Notes: generated from the letters alone by a model not told the origin. 64,000 bases of DNA from Anaerocolumna chitinilytica (GCF_014218355.1 NZ_AP023368.1:4217501-4281500), one strand, 5' to 3'; positions 42,131 through 51,289 are shown, counted from the first letter of the stretch. Program-made: numbers and translations.

Positions 42131-43283
42131 AACTACCTTTCGTATCAAAGGTTGCTTCCTTTACATTATCCTTTTTAACAGAAGCATTTCTTCTCTTGTT
42201 CAGTTCCGTTAAAAATAAGTCTTCTTCTATCGGAAGGGTTACAGGCCTATTCAACCAGGAGGATAAATGCATGGCATTAGAGAGCATTAACCCTCTGATT
42301 CCTTCTCTTCCGTCAGCAACTAACGGTGATCCTGTAAGAATTCTGTTTGTAAAGGCCTTTAATACTCCGATATGCTGACTATTCTCTCCGATCAGCTCCA
42401 CTTCCCGATAAACTCCTTCCGGTTTTTTAAAACCTTCCGTAGCGGTAAAGCAGTATTCTCTTTCATTTTCCACAAGCTCGAAAAGTGTAAGCTCATCTTC
42501 TTCACATACCAGTTTTCCTTTTTCCAGCGTAATCTCAAAACGATTGGTTCCCGGTGCATCACCTGTAGTGGTAATAAAAACACCTGTCGCACCGTTTTCT
42601 AACGTAAAATATGCGGTCACATCATCCTCTACTTCTATATTGTGCCACTTACCGTTGTGGCAGAATGCCTGTACTTCCTTTGGCAGACCGCATATCCACT
42701 GGAGCAGGTCCAGATTATGGGGGCATTGGTTAAGAAGGACACCTCCGCCTTCCCCGTCCCAGGTAGCCCTCCAGTCTCCAGAATCATAGTAGGCCTGAGT
42801 ACGGTACCAGTCCGTAATAATCCAGTTAACCCGCTTAATTTCTCCAAGAGTTTTACCTTCCACCAACTCCTTCATCATTTTATAAACAGGGTTGGTTCTC
42901 TGGTTAAACATCATGGCAAATACTTTGTCCTGTTTGTCTGCCTCTTCATTCATTTCTCTTACCTGCTTGGTGTATACTCCTGCCGGCTTCTCGCATAAAG
43001 CATGGAGTCCATGATGAAAAGCACTTATTACAAGTTCCGGATGCTGGTAATGAGGGGTAGCCACCAAAACCGCATCACATAGTCCGGATTCTATCAGTTC
43101 TTTTCCCTCCAAAAAAACCGCAACCTTTTCGCCTAACTCTTTTTTAGCCCAATCTCTTCTGCTTTCTTTTCTGTCTGCCACAGCTGTCAGTATAAGTCCA
43201 GGGATCTCACCCTTACTTATATTTGCAGCATGAGCACTTCCCATATTTCCGATTCCGATAATTCCGATTCTAACCTCGTTCAT
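42108..43283 (-). CDS. Gfo/Idh/MocA family oxidoreductase
   Basis: A 391-residue NAD(P)-dependent dehydrogenase, paralogous in fold but not closely similar to its neighbour. It has the Rossmann start RIGIIGIGNMGSAHAANI, the CEKPAGVY motif with catalytic Lys near residue 96, and LLNQCPHNLDLLQWI. AAAGGG before the ATG at 43283 decides the start. It sits between a TIM-barrel isomerase gene and the second dehydrogenase. Inositol, glucoside or rare-sugar oxidation are options. Confidence 0.9.
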   Translation of the reverse strand: MNEVRIGIIGIGNMGSAHAANISKGEIPGLILTAVADRKESRRDWAKKELGEKVAVFLEGKELIESGLCDAVLVATPHYQHPELVISAFHHGLHALCEKPAGVYTKQVREMNEEADKQDKVFAMMFNQRTNPVYKMMKELVEGKTLGEIKRVNWIITDWYRTQAYYDSGDWRATWDGEGGGVLLNQCPHNLDLLQWICGLPKEVQAFCHNGKWHNIEVEDDVTAYFTLENGATGVFITTTGDAPGTNRFEITLEKGKLVCEEDELTLFELVENEREYCFTATEGFKKPEGVYREVELIGENSQHIGVLKAFTNRILTGSPLVADGREGIRGLMLSNAMHLSSWLNRPVTLPIEEDLFLTELNKRRNASVKKDNVKEATFDTKGSYGSKDGK

Positions 43284-43298
43284 AACTTCCCTTTCTAC

Positions 43299-43346
43299 CA
43301 TCATACTTTTGTTCCATCATATTTTTGTTCCATCATATTTATCTAC
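43299..43346. repeat. Short 16-bp tandem repeat
   Basis: Units at 43299-43314, 43315-43330 and 43331-43346 all start CATCATA; the first two differ at one base and the third is decayed. They fill the gap between the isomerase and dehydrogenase genes and just reach the isomerase stop codon. Confidence 0.7.
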
Positions 43347-44101
43347 CTGTAACCTAATTTCTTCAGATAGTCATAGCTTTGCTTCAGGCAGCTGAATGGA
43401 CTGCTTAAGCAGGTATCCTGTTCTACCAGCAGATACTCACAATTCGTTTCCTTAAGAGCCTCCAATATTCCAGGAAAATTCAGATTACCTTCTCCAACCG
43501 GAGCCATCACACCACCTCCTGAAACTACAGCCATATCTTTTAAATGTACGCAGGGAAGTCTGTCTTTTAGCTTCTGAATCCACCAGATGACATCTCCTCC
43601 GGCTGCCTGAACCCAGTATGTATCCAGAGTAATTCCCATTTCTTGCGGAGTAAAGAGCTCCAAAAGCCTCTCCAGTAAAGTTACTCCCTTCTCTTTTTCA
43701 AACTCAAAATTATGATTATGATACATAAAGAGTTTTCCGCTTGCAGTAATTTTCTTAATTGGTTCCTTAAAATCTTCATAAAAATAAGGAAGCCAATCAG
43801 TACCTCTGTACTTTTCCGGCATGGCACCAAGTCCGATATAAGGGCTGCCTAAGATATCATGCTCTTTTATCAGGTTCTCCGTATCGTAAAGAATCCGATT
43901 AACATCGCTGTGAGTAAGTACTGTTTTAATGTCATACCGGTCACAGATTTCTCGGAGTTTCTCTGGGGAGATTCCCTTTCCTACTCCAGATATTTGCACA
44001 TAACGATACCCGATATCTGCAATCTTTTTTATTGTCCTGTCAAAATCCTCTTCTGTCTGAATAAAATTCCTTACCGTATATAACTGTGCACCCAATTCCA
44101 T
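43343..44101 (-). CDS. Sugar phosphate isomerase/epimerase (TIM barrel)
   Basis: A 252-residue AP-endonuclease-2-type TIM barrel. Ligand-like positions are MYHNHNFEFE (His/Glu), GITLDTYWVQAAG (Asp), CVHLKDM (His) and LLVEQDT (Glu), as in xylose-isomerase-like or 3-keto-glucoside epimerase/hydratase proteins that work with Gfo/Idh/MocA dehydrogenases. First gene of the minus-strand catabolic set, divergent from the AraC regulator 175 bases away. Substrate not known. Confidence 0.88.
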   Translation of the reverse strand: MELGAQLYTVRNFIQTEEDFDRTIKKIADIGYRYVQISGVGKGISPEKLREICDRYDIKTVLTHSDVNRILYDTENLIKEHDILGSPYIGLGAMPEKYRGTDWLPYFYEDFKEPIKKITASGKLFMYHNHNFEFEKEKGVTLLERLLELFTPQEMGITLDTYWVQAAGGDVIWWIQKLKDRLPCVHLKDMAVVSGGGVMAPVGEGNLNFPGILEALKETNCEYLLVEQDTCLSSPFSCLKQSYDYLKKLGYR

Positions 44102-44276
44102 TCTATTTATGCCTCTTTCCCTTATAAAATCTAATATATTTCTATTATAATTCTACTTTGATTCTACTGTATTTTTCAAATGGATACCATTGCATATGAG
44201 GACAATTATATTGCAAATATAGCGGTTTTATTTTATAGTAAATAAAAGAACCTATCGATACCGGAAAGGAGTTTCT

Positions 44277-45122
44277 ATGGCAGCCCTGGCAGAAATCACA
44301 ACCGAACATATTATTTTTGGTTATAGTTATTCTAATGAAGCCAATAAGGATTATCAGCTTCATTGTCATAATTTTTATGAAATTTATTATTTTCTGGAAG
44401 GAGACATCGATTATCTGGTAGAAGGTAAGCATTATAAACCAGTTCCCCACAGTATGCTGCTTCTGGCTCCTAATGTCTTTCATGGTGTCCGTGTGAACAG
44501 TGATAAGACCTATCGCCGGATTGCTCTCCATTTTTATCCCGAGCTGCTGTCCGTTGAGCGCAGAGCCATGCTATTATCTATTTTCCCTTCCCTTACAAGA
44601 ACTGATGATAAGAAGATCTATTACGAAGATATAGCACAGGAGAAATTCTATCCTCATTTGGAAGCACTCTTAGACTGCTCAAACCTTCCGGTTTCCCTTC
44701 GAGATGCCCTGGTACCAATCAACCTGGAGGCACTCCTGTCCCGCATCATGGCATATGACAGCAGAAATGAAATCTCTGCCAGAAAAGAAGAAGGCTCTGA
44801 GACAATTAACCAGATAATCGCCTTTTTGAATGAACACTTTACATCCCAGCTTTCACTGGATTTCATTGCAGAGAAGTTCTGCCTTAGCAAACATCACCTG
44901 AACAAGGTATTTCGGAAAGCCACCGGAACTACTCTTTGGGATTATCTTACCTATAAGCGTATCAGTTACGCGAAGCAGCTGCTTATTGGAGGGCACAGTG
45001 CAGAAGAAGCCTCAAGAATAGCGGGATTTTTAGATTATACGGCATTTTACAGGGCATACCGTAAAATCACCGGAAATAGTCCCATCAAAGACCGTGGCAA
45101 CCTGCCCTCCTTAATTCAATAG
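44277..45122 (+). CDS. AraC family transcriptional regulator
   Basis: A 281-residue regulator. The N-terminal cupin (about 15-95) has the sugar-binding pattern LHCHNFYEIYYFLEG and the PHSMLLLAPNVFHGV strand. The C-terminal double helix-turn-helix (about 175-275) includes FIAEKFCLSKHHLNKVFRKA and AGFLDYTAFYRAYRKITG. AAAGGAG precedes the ATG. Divergent from the isomerase and dehydrogenase genes, which it very likely controls in response to their substrate. Confidence 0.93.
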   Translation: MAALAEITTEHIIFGYSYSNEANKDYQLHCHNFYEIYYFLEGDIDYLVEGKHYKPVPHSMLLLAPNVFHGVRVNSDKTYRRIALHFYPELLSVERRAMLLSIFPSLTRTDDKKIYYEDIAQEKFYPHLEALLDCSNLPVSLRDALVPINLEALLSRIMAYDSRNEISARKEEGSETINQIIAFLNEHFTSQLSLDFIAEKFCLSKHHLNKVFRKATGTTLWDYLTYKRISYAKQLLIGGHSAEEASRIAGFLDYTAFYRAYRKITGNSPIKDRGNLPSLIQ

Positions 45123-45199
45123 ACAGAATAAAAGTATCATTTAGATATATTCGGAATACCATAATGGTGAGTACCTCCGTTTATAAGGATTGGTTTGCC

Positions 45200-47011
45200 A
45201 TGGAGAATAAAAAAACGGTAAGTTTATGTATGATTGTGAAAGACGAAGCCTGGATCTTGGAGAAATGCCTTGCCAGTGTTACCGGTATTGTAGATGAAAT
45301 TCTAGTCGGAGATACCGGTTCTACGGACAACTCTAAGGAGATTGCCGCTAAGTTCGGAGCCTTCGTATTTGATGTTCCCTGGGAAGAGGACTTCTCAAAA
45401 GCCAGAAACCATATACTAAAGAAAGCCTCCTGCGACTGGATTTTGCTTCTTGATGCCGATGAAATCTTTAATTCAGAGGATACGGATACCTTCCTGCACC
45501 TGCTTACCAATGAAAATTATGACGGCTATCACTTTACGCTGCTTAATTATTATGATGATGAAAACACAAAAGAATATTCCGTACATTATGCCTTCCGGTT
45601 GTTACGAAATACAGGAGAATATCATTTTGAGGGCAGAATCCATGAGCAAATTCAAAAAGAGGGAGGAAGCTTAGACCCCTCAAGATTTACACTGGCTGAG
45701 GTTACGCTATTTCATTATGGCTATACCGTTAAAGCTATTGAAAATAAGCAAAAACATAAAAGAAACATGCCTCTTTTAAAAAAGCAGCTGGAAGATAACC
45801 CTGCTGACCCCTATTACTTATTCAATATAGCGAATGAATATATGGCAGAAGGAGATATCACAGAGGCGTTGGACTATTACCTGAAATCTTATGAAAAAAA
45901 GGTTACTACCCAGGCGTATTTTCCTCATATCTTCTATCGTATTATCCTTTGCTATATGTCATTAAAAGATTCTAAAAAGGCCCTTGCCTTTGCCCTGGAA
46001 GGGTTAAGTTATTACCCCGAATGCACCGATTTTGAATATCTAAGAGGCAGTATCTATCAGAATAACCACAAGCATTTGTTAGCAATTGCTTCTTTTAAGC
46101 GCTGCCTGGCCATGGGGGAGGCCCCCACCAGATTCCGCTTCACCGGCGGCTGCGGAACATATAAGGCTTATCAGACCTTAGGGGATATTTACACTTTGGA
46201 AGAGATGTATGAAGAAGCTGTGGAAGCCTATGTCAATTCACTGCATTATAAGGAATGCCCGGGTTGTACTATCTCTTTAGGTAAAGCACTATGTAAACTT
46301 TGTTCAGACAGTTATACCCTTTTTGACCAATTAATTACTTACCTGCCCTATGCTGATTATGGAGAAAAGCTTCTTCATGCTATTCATATACTGATAGAAG
46401 AAAGGTATTACAAAAGAGCCAACGTAATTTTAGAAAAGACCAACCTATCCGAGAACTGGAAAGGAGACTATCTGCTTTTAAGCGGAAAATTATCTTTTTA
46501 TCAGCACGATTATAAGAAGGCATATCATGCATTACTGGAACTGATGACAGAAAAAAACTCCTTATCGGCCTTAACCTGCTATAAGGAGGAAATCTCTGCT
46601 TTCTTTTTTCTGACCTTAATCCAATATAACAGCTTATACTCTAATAACCAATCTTACGATAGCTACTATCATTATTTAGAGGGCTTGTCCATGGATAAGC
46701 GAAACACCTGCAAACTCATAGCAGGAAGATTAGCACCGGAACTATTCCAGATTGGAAATACTGATGTTCTTGACTATAACTTCTTCTTTTTAGTATTTGA
46801 GATATTGCTAAAATCGGAAGGAAAGGCCGCTGTCAGCAGACTTACAGCCGTGGTGCCAAAACTCTTCATCCTGGACGCTTACACAAAGCTTGGCGAAATT
46901 TATGCCAAATGCGGCTATTGTGAGGAGGCCACGGCTTCCATTCTGCAATCCATAAAAGAATATAGTTATATCGATAAGGAGAGTGCCTGGTACTTGGGAG
47001 CCTGCCTGTGA
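45200..47011 (+). CDS. Family 2 glycosyltransferase with TPR repeats
   Basis: A 603-residue cytosolic protein. The first 230 residues are a GT-A glycosyltransferase: LCMIVKDEAWILEKCL, GDTGSTDNS and the metal-binding DAD motif in ILLLDADEIF. The remainder is helical with TPR-like repeats (for example NPADPYYLFNIANEYMAEGD). Such GT2-TPR proteins glycosylate peptides or surface components. The start at 45200 follows AAGGA; an ATG at 45164 has no ribosome binding site. Same strand as the AraC gene, 77 bases later. Confidence 0.88.
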   Translation: MENKKTVSLCMIVKDEAWILEKCLASVTGIVDEILVGDTGSTDNSKEIAAKFGAFVFDVPWEEDFSKARNHILKKASCDWILLLDADEIFNSEDTDTFLHLLTNENYDGYHFTLLNYYDDENTKEYSVHYAFRLLRNTGEYHFEGRIHEQIQKEGGSLDPSRFTLAEVTLFHYGYTVKAIENKQKHKRNMPLLKKQLEDNPADPYYLFNIANEYMAEGDITEALDYYLKSYEKKVTTQAYFPHIFYRIILCYMSLKDSKKALAFALEGLSYYPECTDFEYLRGSIYQNNHKHLLAIASFKRCLAMGEAPTRFRFTGGCGTYKAYQTLGDIYTLEEMYEEAVEAYVNSLHYKECPGCTISLGKALCKLCSDSYTLFDQLITYLPYADYGEKLLHAIHILIEERYYKRANVILEKTNLSENWKGDYLLLSGKLSFYQHDYKKAYHALLELMTEKNSLSALTCYKEEISAFFFLTLIQYNSLYSNNQSYDSYYHYLEGLSMDKRNTCKLIAGRLAPELFQIGNTDVLDYNFFFLVFEILLKSEGKAAVSRLTAVVPKLFILDAYTKLGEIYAKCGYCEEATASILQSIKEYSYIDKESAWYLGACL

Positions 47012-47088
47012 GCGCTCCTGCAGTTATACACCGAGTTTTGGTCTGGTGAGTTGAATCTACTGTAACTTACTTCTCTATAATATCCAAT

Positions 47089-47433
47089 CTAAGTAAAGCT
47101 GCGAAAATATATAATATTCCGATCCGGGTCATAAAAGCTCATATTACAAGCACCCCATGGACGCATCTGAGGCTTCTCAATAATTTCAGCTCCCAGTTCC
47201 AATAACTTTTGATACTCTTTCTCCATATCCTCAACAGTAAATGCAAGGCATATATTCTGGTTATTATTATTTTTAGCACTTCCGTCATTATAAATGGTAA
47301 GCATTGTTTCTTCTGCTATTAATGTCTGATGAACTTTATCGTTACTGCCATTTTCAATATCCAATAGTGCTTTATAAAAGTCCGCCAATCGAATAACATC
47401 ATTTGTTAATAATCCAACTTCACCAACACGCAT
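47089..47433 (-). CDS. VOC (glyoxalase/bleomycin resistance) family protein
   Basis: A 114-residue single-domain VOC protein with two beta-alpha-beta-beta-beta units: VGEVGLLTNDVIRLADFYKALL at the front and MSFYDPDRNIIYFRSF at the back. Such proteins may be isomerases, dioxygenases or binding proteins for toxic compounds; the metal ligands are incomplete here. AAAGGGAG precedes the ATG. First of a run of small enzyme genes of resistance-like families. Confidence 0.85.
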   Translation of the reverse strand: MRVGEVGLLTNDVIRLADFYKALLDIENGSNDKVHQTLIAEETMLTIYNDGSAKNNNNQNICLAFTVEDMEKEYQKLLELGAEIIEKPQMRPWGACNMSFYDPDRNIIYFRSFT

Positions 47434-47474
47434 AGTATTTCTTCTCCCTTTCCATCATCTGCAGTATTACTATT

Positions 47475-48047
47475 CTATAAGTCCAAGTACCATAAAAGCA
47501 TGGCCTCATCCGAATTCTTGTACCCATTCTCATTGATTACACAGAGTTTCGCTCCCTGCTTTTGATAAAAATTACATGCCGGCAGATTCGTATTCTGGCA
47601 TTCAATTTTCATCCTTTTAAATCCATTATTTTTAGACCATGCAGAAGCCATGTCAAATAGCCGCTTTCCGATGCCATGCTGTTTATATCCACGCTCAACT
47701 CTTAAATCCCACAAAACAGTAATATCATCTCTGCCTTCTAACATCATAACGCCTTCTGTTTTGGAGGCAACCGCCGCACCTCCAATTGCTTTTTCACCAT
47801 CAAAAGCAATAAAAAAAGCCCAGTTGCTGACATCGAACCTCTTTGTCCAATCTACAGCACTATCATCTTCCGCAAAATCAATCACATAAGGAGGTACTTT
47901 CTTTCTATAAAAATGATAAGAAACTCCTTCCATCCCATTTCCTGTCTTATGTATCTCATAGATCTCTTCTACATCGACTGCCATTGAGACAGAATCATAA
48001 ATTGACAGTGCCTCCTGCCCTACTTGCTTATAAATAATATCTTTCAT
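47475..48047 (-). CDS. GNAT family N-acetyltransferase
   Basis: A 190-residue acetyltransferase. The acetyl-CoA site appears as WDLRVERGYKQHGIGKRLFDMA (motif A, about residues 112-133), followed by RMKIECQNTNLPACNFYQKQGAK. GGAGG precedes the ATG. The layout resembles streptothricin acetyltransferase-like GNATs. It is upstream of the VOC gene on the same strand, 41 bases apart. Substrate not determined. Confidence 0.88.
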   Translation of the reverse strand: MKDIIYKQVGQEALSIYDSVSMAVDVEEIYEIHKTGNGMEGVSYHFYRKKVPPYVIDFAEDDSAVDWTKRFDVSNWAFFIAFDGEKAIGGAAVASKTEGVMMLEGRDDITVLWDLRVERGYKQHGIGKRLFDMASAWSKNNGFKRMKIECQNTNLPACNFYQKQGAKLCVINENGYKNSDEAMLLWYLDL

Positions 48048-48163
48048 TTAACCTCCATGTGTATCGCAGGCTTGCATTGAAGACTTCCCAAAACAGGAAG
48101 TGGAAATCATCTCTTAATTTTCACACTAACCTTGGTAGTTACCCAAATCATACTGTAGTACTC

Positions 48164-49267
48164 TTATATCGAAAAAGGAGATTGCCTTAGCTCTCCGGTT
48201 TTGTAATCATATTTCCAGCCATCATAACGATAATCTTCAGGGATGCGTAAATAACATCCAATGTTCTTGTACTTACTGCGTTTTACTATGCCGGACACAT
48301 TCTTGTTATCGACATTACCTTCTGCAACAAGCAGACTGTCTTCCTCTGCTGAGAGAACAATACCAATGTGGTCATGCCAGGGAGTAAGCGGCGGTTTATT
48401 CTCTTCAGGAATGATATTATCGTATATTACAATATCACCTCTCTCAGGTTTAAATCCATTCTCTTCTTTGAAACAAAAACCGCATTTCTCACCCCATTCA
48501 TACCACGCCCTAACACCGGCAAACCGTGTTATATAAAGAGGTTCCTGTCTGATTGGCAGCTTAAGACCGGCTAATATGGCACAATGGTAAACAAATGCTG
48601 CACACCAGCCATTCTTTAGTTCATCAAATGCTGTCTGCTCCGGATAATATCTGATAATCTTCTTATAATCACTATCTGTTCTTATACCCTCAATCTTCCT
48701 ATCTGCCAGTTCTTCTGCTATATCAGCCATTTGAGCACGGTTATAGCGGATACTCTTAGCTATCCTTTCTTCCGCGGTAATTTTATTAGCTGGAATCTCA
48801 CTTATGGGTAATCCCAATTCTGCCTGTACTTTAAGGAGTCTTTCACAGATACAGTTTTCCTTTTCTTTATCTGAGAGCCAATGCTGCAACAAGTCGGAAT
48901 CCTTTAGCACTTCATCATATTCATCATGAAGATGTTCTTTATCGGAATGGTGAAATACCGCAGATTTTATAAGCTTCTGCTCCTCTTCCGTAAATATATC
49001 CCTTAGCTCATTCTTAAAAGCCACCCGTATCATTTCAGCTCCATTTATAGCATGAAACGGTGTATAACCCGTCTTAAAGGAATAGATATCATGAAGCAAA
49101 CCGCACACATAAGCGGTATCAGAATCTATTCCGCGTTTAACGGCAAGTAATGAAGCACACTGTGCCACACCATAGGCATGTTGAAAAGAGTAAAACCGTT
49201 CTTCCTTGGAATCAATCTGTAATAAAACAGCTTCCAAATAATCTTGTACTGCATCCTTTTTTGTCAT
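48164..49267 (-). CDS. HD-domain / CHAP-domain fusion protein
   Basis: A 367-residue protein with two unrelated hydrolase domains. Residues about 1-160 form an HD phosphohydrolase (His in FQHAYGV, HD in LLHDIYS, HH in AVFHHSD, Asp in LKDSDLL). Residues about 210-350 look like a CHAP or NlpC/P60-like papain-fold amidase: Cys in NGWCAAFVYH, His in WHDHIGIVL and AEGN. There is no signal peptide, odd for a cell-wall amidase, so the second domain may act on an intracellular substrate. GGGGAG precedes the ATG. Confidence 0.82.
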   Translation of the reverse strand: MTKKDAVQDYLEAVLLQIDSKEERFYSFQHAYGVAQCASLLAVKRGIDSDTAYVCGLLHDIYSFKTGYTPFHAINGAEMIRVAFKNELRDIFTEEEQKLIKSAVFHHSDKEHLHDEYDEVLKDSDLLQHWLSDKEKENCICERLLKVQAELGLPISEIPANKITAEERIAKSIRYNRAQMADIAEELADRKIEGIRTDSDYKKIIRYYPEQTAFDELKNGWCAAFVYHCAILAGLKLPIRQEPLYITRFAGVRAWYEWGEKCGFCFKEENGFKPERGDIVIYDNIIPEENKPPLTPWHDHIGIVLSAEEDSLLVAEGNVDNKNVSGIVKRSKYKNIGCYLRIPEDYRYDGWKYDYKTGELRQSPFSI

Positions 49268-49598
49268 GCTTGTCTCCCCTGGTAATATATTTTATTCCAT
49301 AAAACATCCTTCCTGTTTTTTCTGCTGGTGTGCTTCTGCAATTTATAAGTATATGTACATCAGTGGTACCTGTTATAAACTTTGATTCTCATATCTTTTC
49401 TAAAATTATACGTTTCCTAATATCGGAAGTCAACCAATGTATTATCATAATTTGGAAGTTTTAAAGAATATCTATTCCCGTATTACCCAAAAAGGGCTGT
49501 CGCAAAATGAAGCCCTGCGGAATATGGTAATTCCATATCCGCAGAGATACCTTTGTCGGCAGCCCCAAAATTGTTGTATCGGACTAAATACTTCCTAT
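49268..49598. other. Intergenic region with a MITE-like hairpin
   Basis: About 330 bases without a gene I trust. The left half is AT-rich; the right half has a nested hairpin at 49494-49565. Confidence 0.5.
49494..49565. repeat. Nested hairpin, possible MITE or terminator
   Basis: Outer arms GGGCTGTCG (49494-49502) and CGGCAGCCC (49557-49565) enclose an inner stem CTGCGGAATATGG/CCATATCCGCAG (49515-49527 with 49533-49544). The sequence starting GGGCTGTCGCAAAATG resembles the ends of some Firmicutes insertion sequences, from memory. It is about 30 bases past the stop of the CPBP gene and could also end its transcript. Confidence 0.5.
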
Positions 49599-50303
49599 CT
49601 AAACAAACAGGTTGTTTCCCAGGTCCATAAACCCATGAAAGATTGTATTAGTAAGAATATTATTGTATTTTCGATGTAAAAAGTTAAACAGAATATGCCA
49701 GAAAAATAATAGAATTAACCAAACTACGTTACCACCTATAAATGCCAATGCATTGCTGCCTGCAAGTGCCATTTGAAATGGAATATGCATAAAGCTAAAC
49801 ATAATTCCAACTACAATAACAGCAACACTGTCCTTTTTAATCAATCCATAAATACGTGTCTGGATATATCCTCTGAATGCAATTTCCTCAGCAAAGGCAA
49901 TAATGACAAAATAATAAAAGATGCCATACAATACTTTGTTTACCTGATTAAAGTGACATCCTGACATTACTGCAGGTATAACATTATTAAAAAGGACCAT
50001 ACAGATTCCTAAAATACTTCCTAGAATCACTGCTTGCTTTGCTTTACGTAAAGATATAGCCAAGGAATTTATTTTTTGCTTTCTTAATAAAACAAAAATT
50101 ACACATAAAACCGCTAATCCAATATTACAGGCAATGCCCAAATAAAGGTGATTTGCTAAATATATTTTGCCCATACAATAATAGACAATTAAAAAAATCA
50201 AATAATAAAGCAATGCCAAAATACCATCTGCCTTTGTATAACTTGCGGTATTTTCTTTGTATTCTATATCTGTGCGAAATATATTTTTCACTTTTTCTCT
50301 CAT
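49599..50303 (-). CDS. CPBP family intramembrane metalloprotease
   Basis: A 234-residue membrane protein with about seven or eight hydrophobic segments and the Abi/CAAX-protease motifs: EEIAFRGYI (motif 1, about residue 147), FSFMHIPFQ (motif 2, His near 174) and a C-terminal WHILFNFLHRKY. In bacteria such proteins process peptides or give bacteriocin self-immunity. AAAAGGAA precedes the ATG. It follows an XRE regulator on the same strand by 26 bases, so that regulator probably controls it. Confidence 0.87.
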   Translation of the reverse strand: MREKVKNIFRTDIEYKENTASYTKADGILALLYYLIFLIVYYCMGKIYLANHLYLGIACNIGLAVLCVIFVLLRKQKINSLAISLRKAKQAVILGSILGICMVLFNNVIPAVMSGCHFNQVNKVLYGIFYYFVIIAFAEEIAFRGYIQTRIYGLIKKDSVAVIVVGIMFSFMHIPFQMALAGSNALAFIGGNVVWLILLFFWHILFNFLHRKYNNILTNTIFHGFMDLGNNLFV

Positions 50304-50329
50304 ATTGTAATTCCTTTTCCTAAAGATAA

Positions 50330-51127
50330 TTAGAAACCTTTCCCTAAATCTGAGTATATCCTAACCAACCACTCCCAGGTTCCAGGATATTCTTTTAAAA
50401 TAGCAGTTTTTATGTCTGCTCCCGTTACGTGATTTCTTAATAAAAGCTCCACTGCTCCATGGGCGGCTGTTTTTCCTATGGCAATATTCCCATTTGCTAC
50501 ATCACCAAGTGCAATTCGTGTAGCAGTCGCACTTGCACCTATGGCATAAACTCCCCTTGCCATAGCACCAATTGACAGATACCCCATGGATACTGCACCT
50601 AGGGCTATCAATCCTAAGGATATGCTGCCCGCTGCAGCTAACCCTGCCGCAAATACCGCCAAGGAAAGAATTCCAAGAGCCAGAATCCCAATGCTGACTA
50701 CTCCTAAAGATAAACAGCCGATTGAGATAATTCCGACAGAGATTACCCCAATACTAATAACACCTTTTGCCTTATAACATCCACGCCCAACATTGATATG
50801 AACAAGCGGCAAATTTCCTATCATTTTATTACTCTTATATTCATAATGATGGGGGTCTCTTGCGCTGATAATGGTATCCATCTTAGCGTTTAATTCCTCA
50901 TAAAATGTATTCTCGGAAGAAGTATATTCTCTTCCCACCAGTTCATCCAGGCTGATATGGAATAAATCACCTAATTGCACTAACTTATCCATTTCAGGAG
51001 TTGTTTGATTTAATTCCCACTTCGAAACTGTCTGTCTGGAAACACCGATTTGGTTCCCTAATTCTTCCTGTGACAGACCTTTCCCTTTTCGTAAATACAT
51101 CAGTCTGTTTCCAAATTGCTCTTCCAT
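50330..51127 (-). CDS. XRE family regulator with Gly/Ser/Ile repeat C-terminus
   Basis: A 265-residue protein. Residues 1-65 form an XRE helix-turn-helix (KGLSQEELGNQIGVSRQTVSKWE). After a linker comes an unusual region (about 105-215) with a short repeat of the type I-S-x-G (VISIGVISVGIISIGCLSLG), strongly hydrophobic and regular, which could form membrane hairpins or a solenoid. AAAAGGAGG before the ATG at 51127 decides the start. It is followed by the CPBP protease gene. It probably represses its own promoter, which is flanked by a perfect inverted repeat. Confidence 0.85.
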   Translation of the reverse strand: MEEQFGNRLMYLRKGKGLSQEELGNQIGVSRQTVSKWELNQTTPEMDKLVQLGDLFHISLDELVGREYTSSENTFYEELNAKMDTIISARDPHHYEYKSNKMIGNLPLVHINVGRGCYKAKGVISIGVISVGIISIGCLSLGVVSIGILALGILSLAVFAAGLAAAGSISLGLIALGAVSMGYLSIGAMARGVYAIGASATATRIALGDVANGNIAIGKTAAHGAVELLLRNHVTGADIKTAILKEYPGTWEWLVRIYSDLGKGF

Positions 51128-51234
51128 AATTGTTCCTCCTTTTTCCACCCCAGTGTATATTCTGTAAGCTAAAATGTCTACCAATCCCAGCTTGAAATCT
51201 GTCAACCAAACTTAACATTGCAGTATTTATCATA

Positions 51235-51289
51235 GTTTCAGCGATTATAATATTTCTATATTTTAGGTCACAAAATTATCTGCTGAAAC
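51235..51289 (-). promoter_or_regulatory. Promoter of the XRE-CPBP pair flanked by inverted operator half-sites
   Basis: On the minus strand TTGTGA (51268-51273) and TATAAT (51244-51249) lie 18 bases apart. They are bracketed by perfect 8-base inverted repeats GTTTCAGC (51235-51242) and GCTGAAAC (51282-51289), a layout suited to looping or cooperative binding by a dimeric repressor such as the XRE protein encoded downstream. Confidence 0.65.

Noticed and set aside
42392..42998. Several ORFs in other frames within the Gfo/Idh/MocA gene
   Set aside because: All are embedded in a clearly coding dehydrogenase and lack start signals.
44145..44531. Minus-strand 128-codon ORF opposite the AraC gene start
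   Set aside because: It lies antisense to the conserved cupin domain and over the divergent promoter region; no RBS.
49437..49679. Plus-strand 80-codon ORF
   Set aside because: It runs through the nested hairpin and into the antisense of the CPBP gene and has no ribosome binding site.
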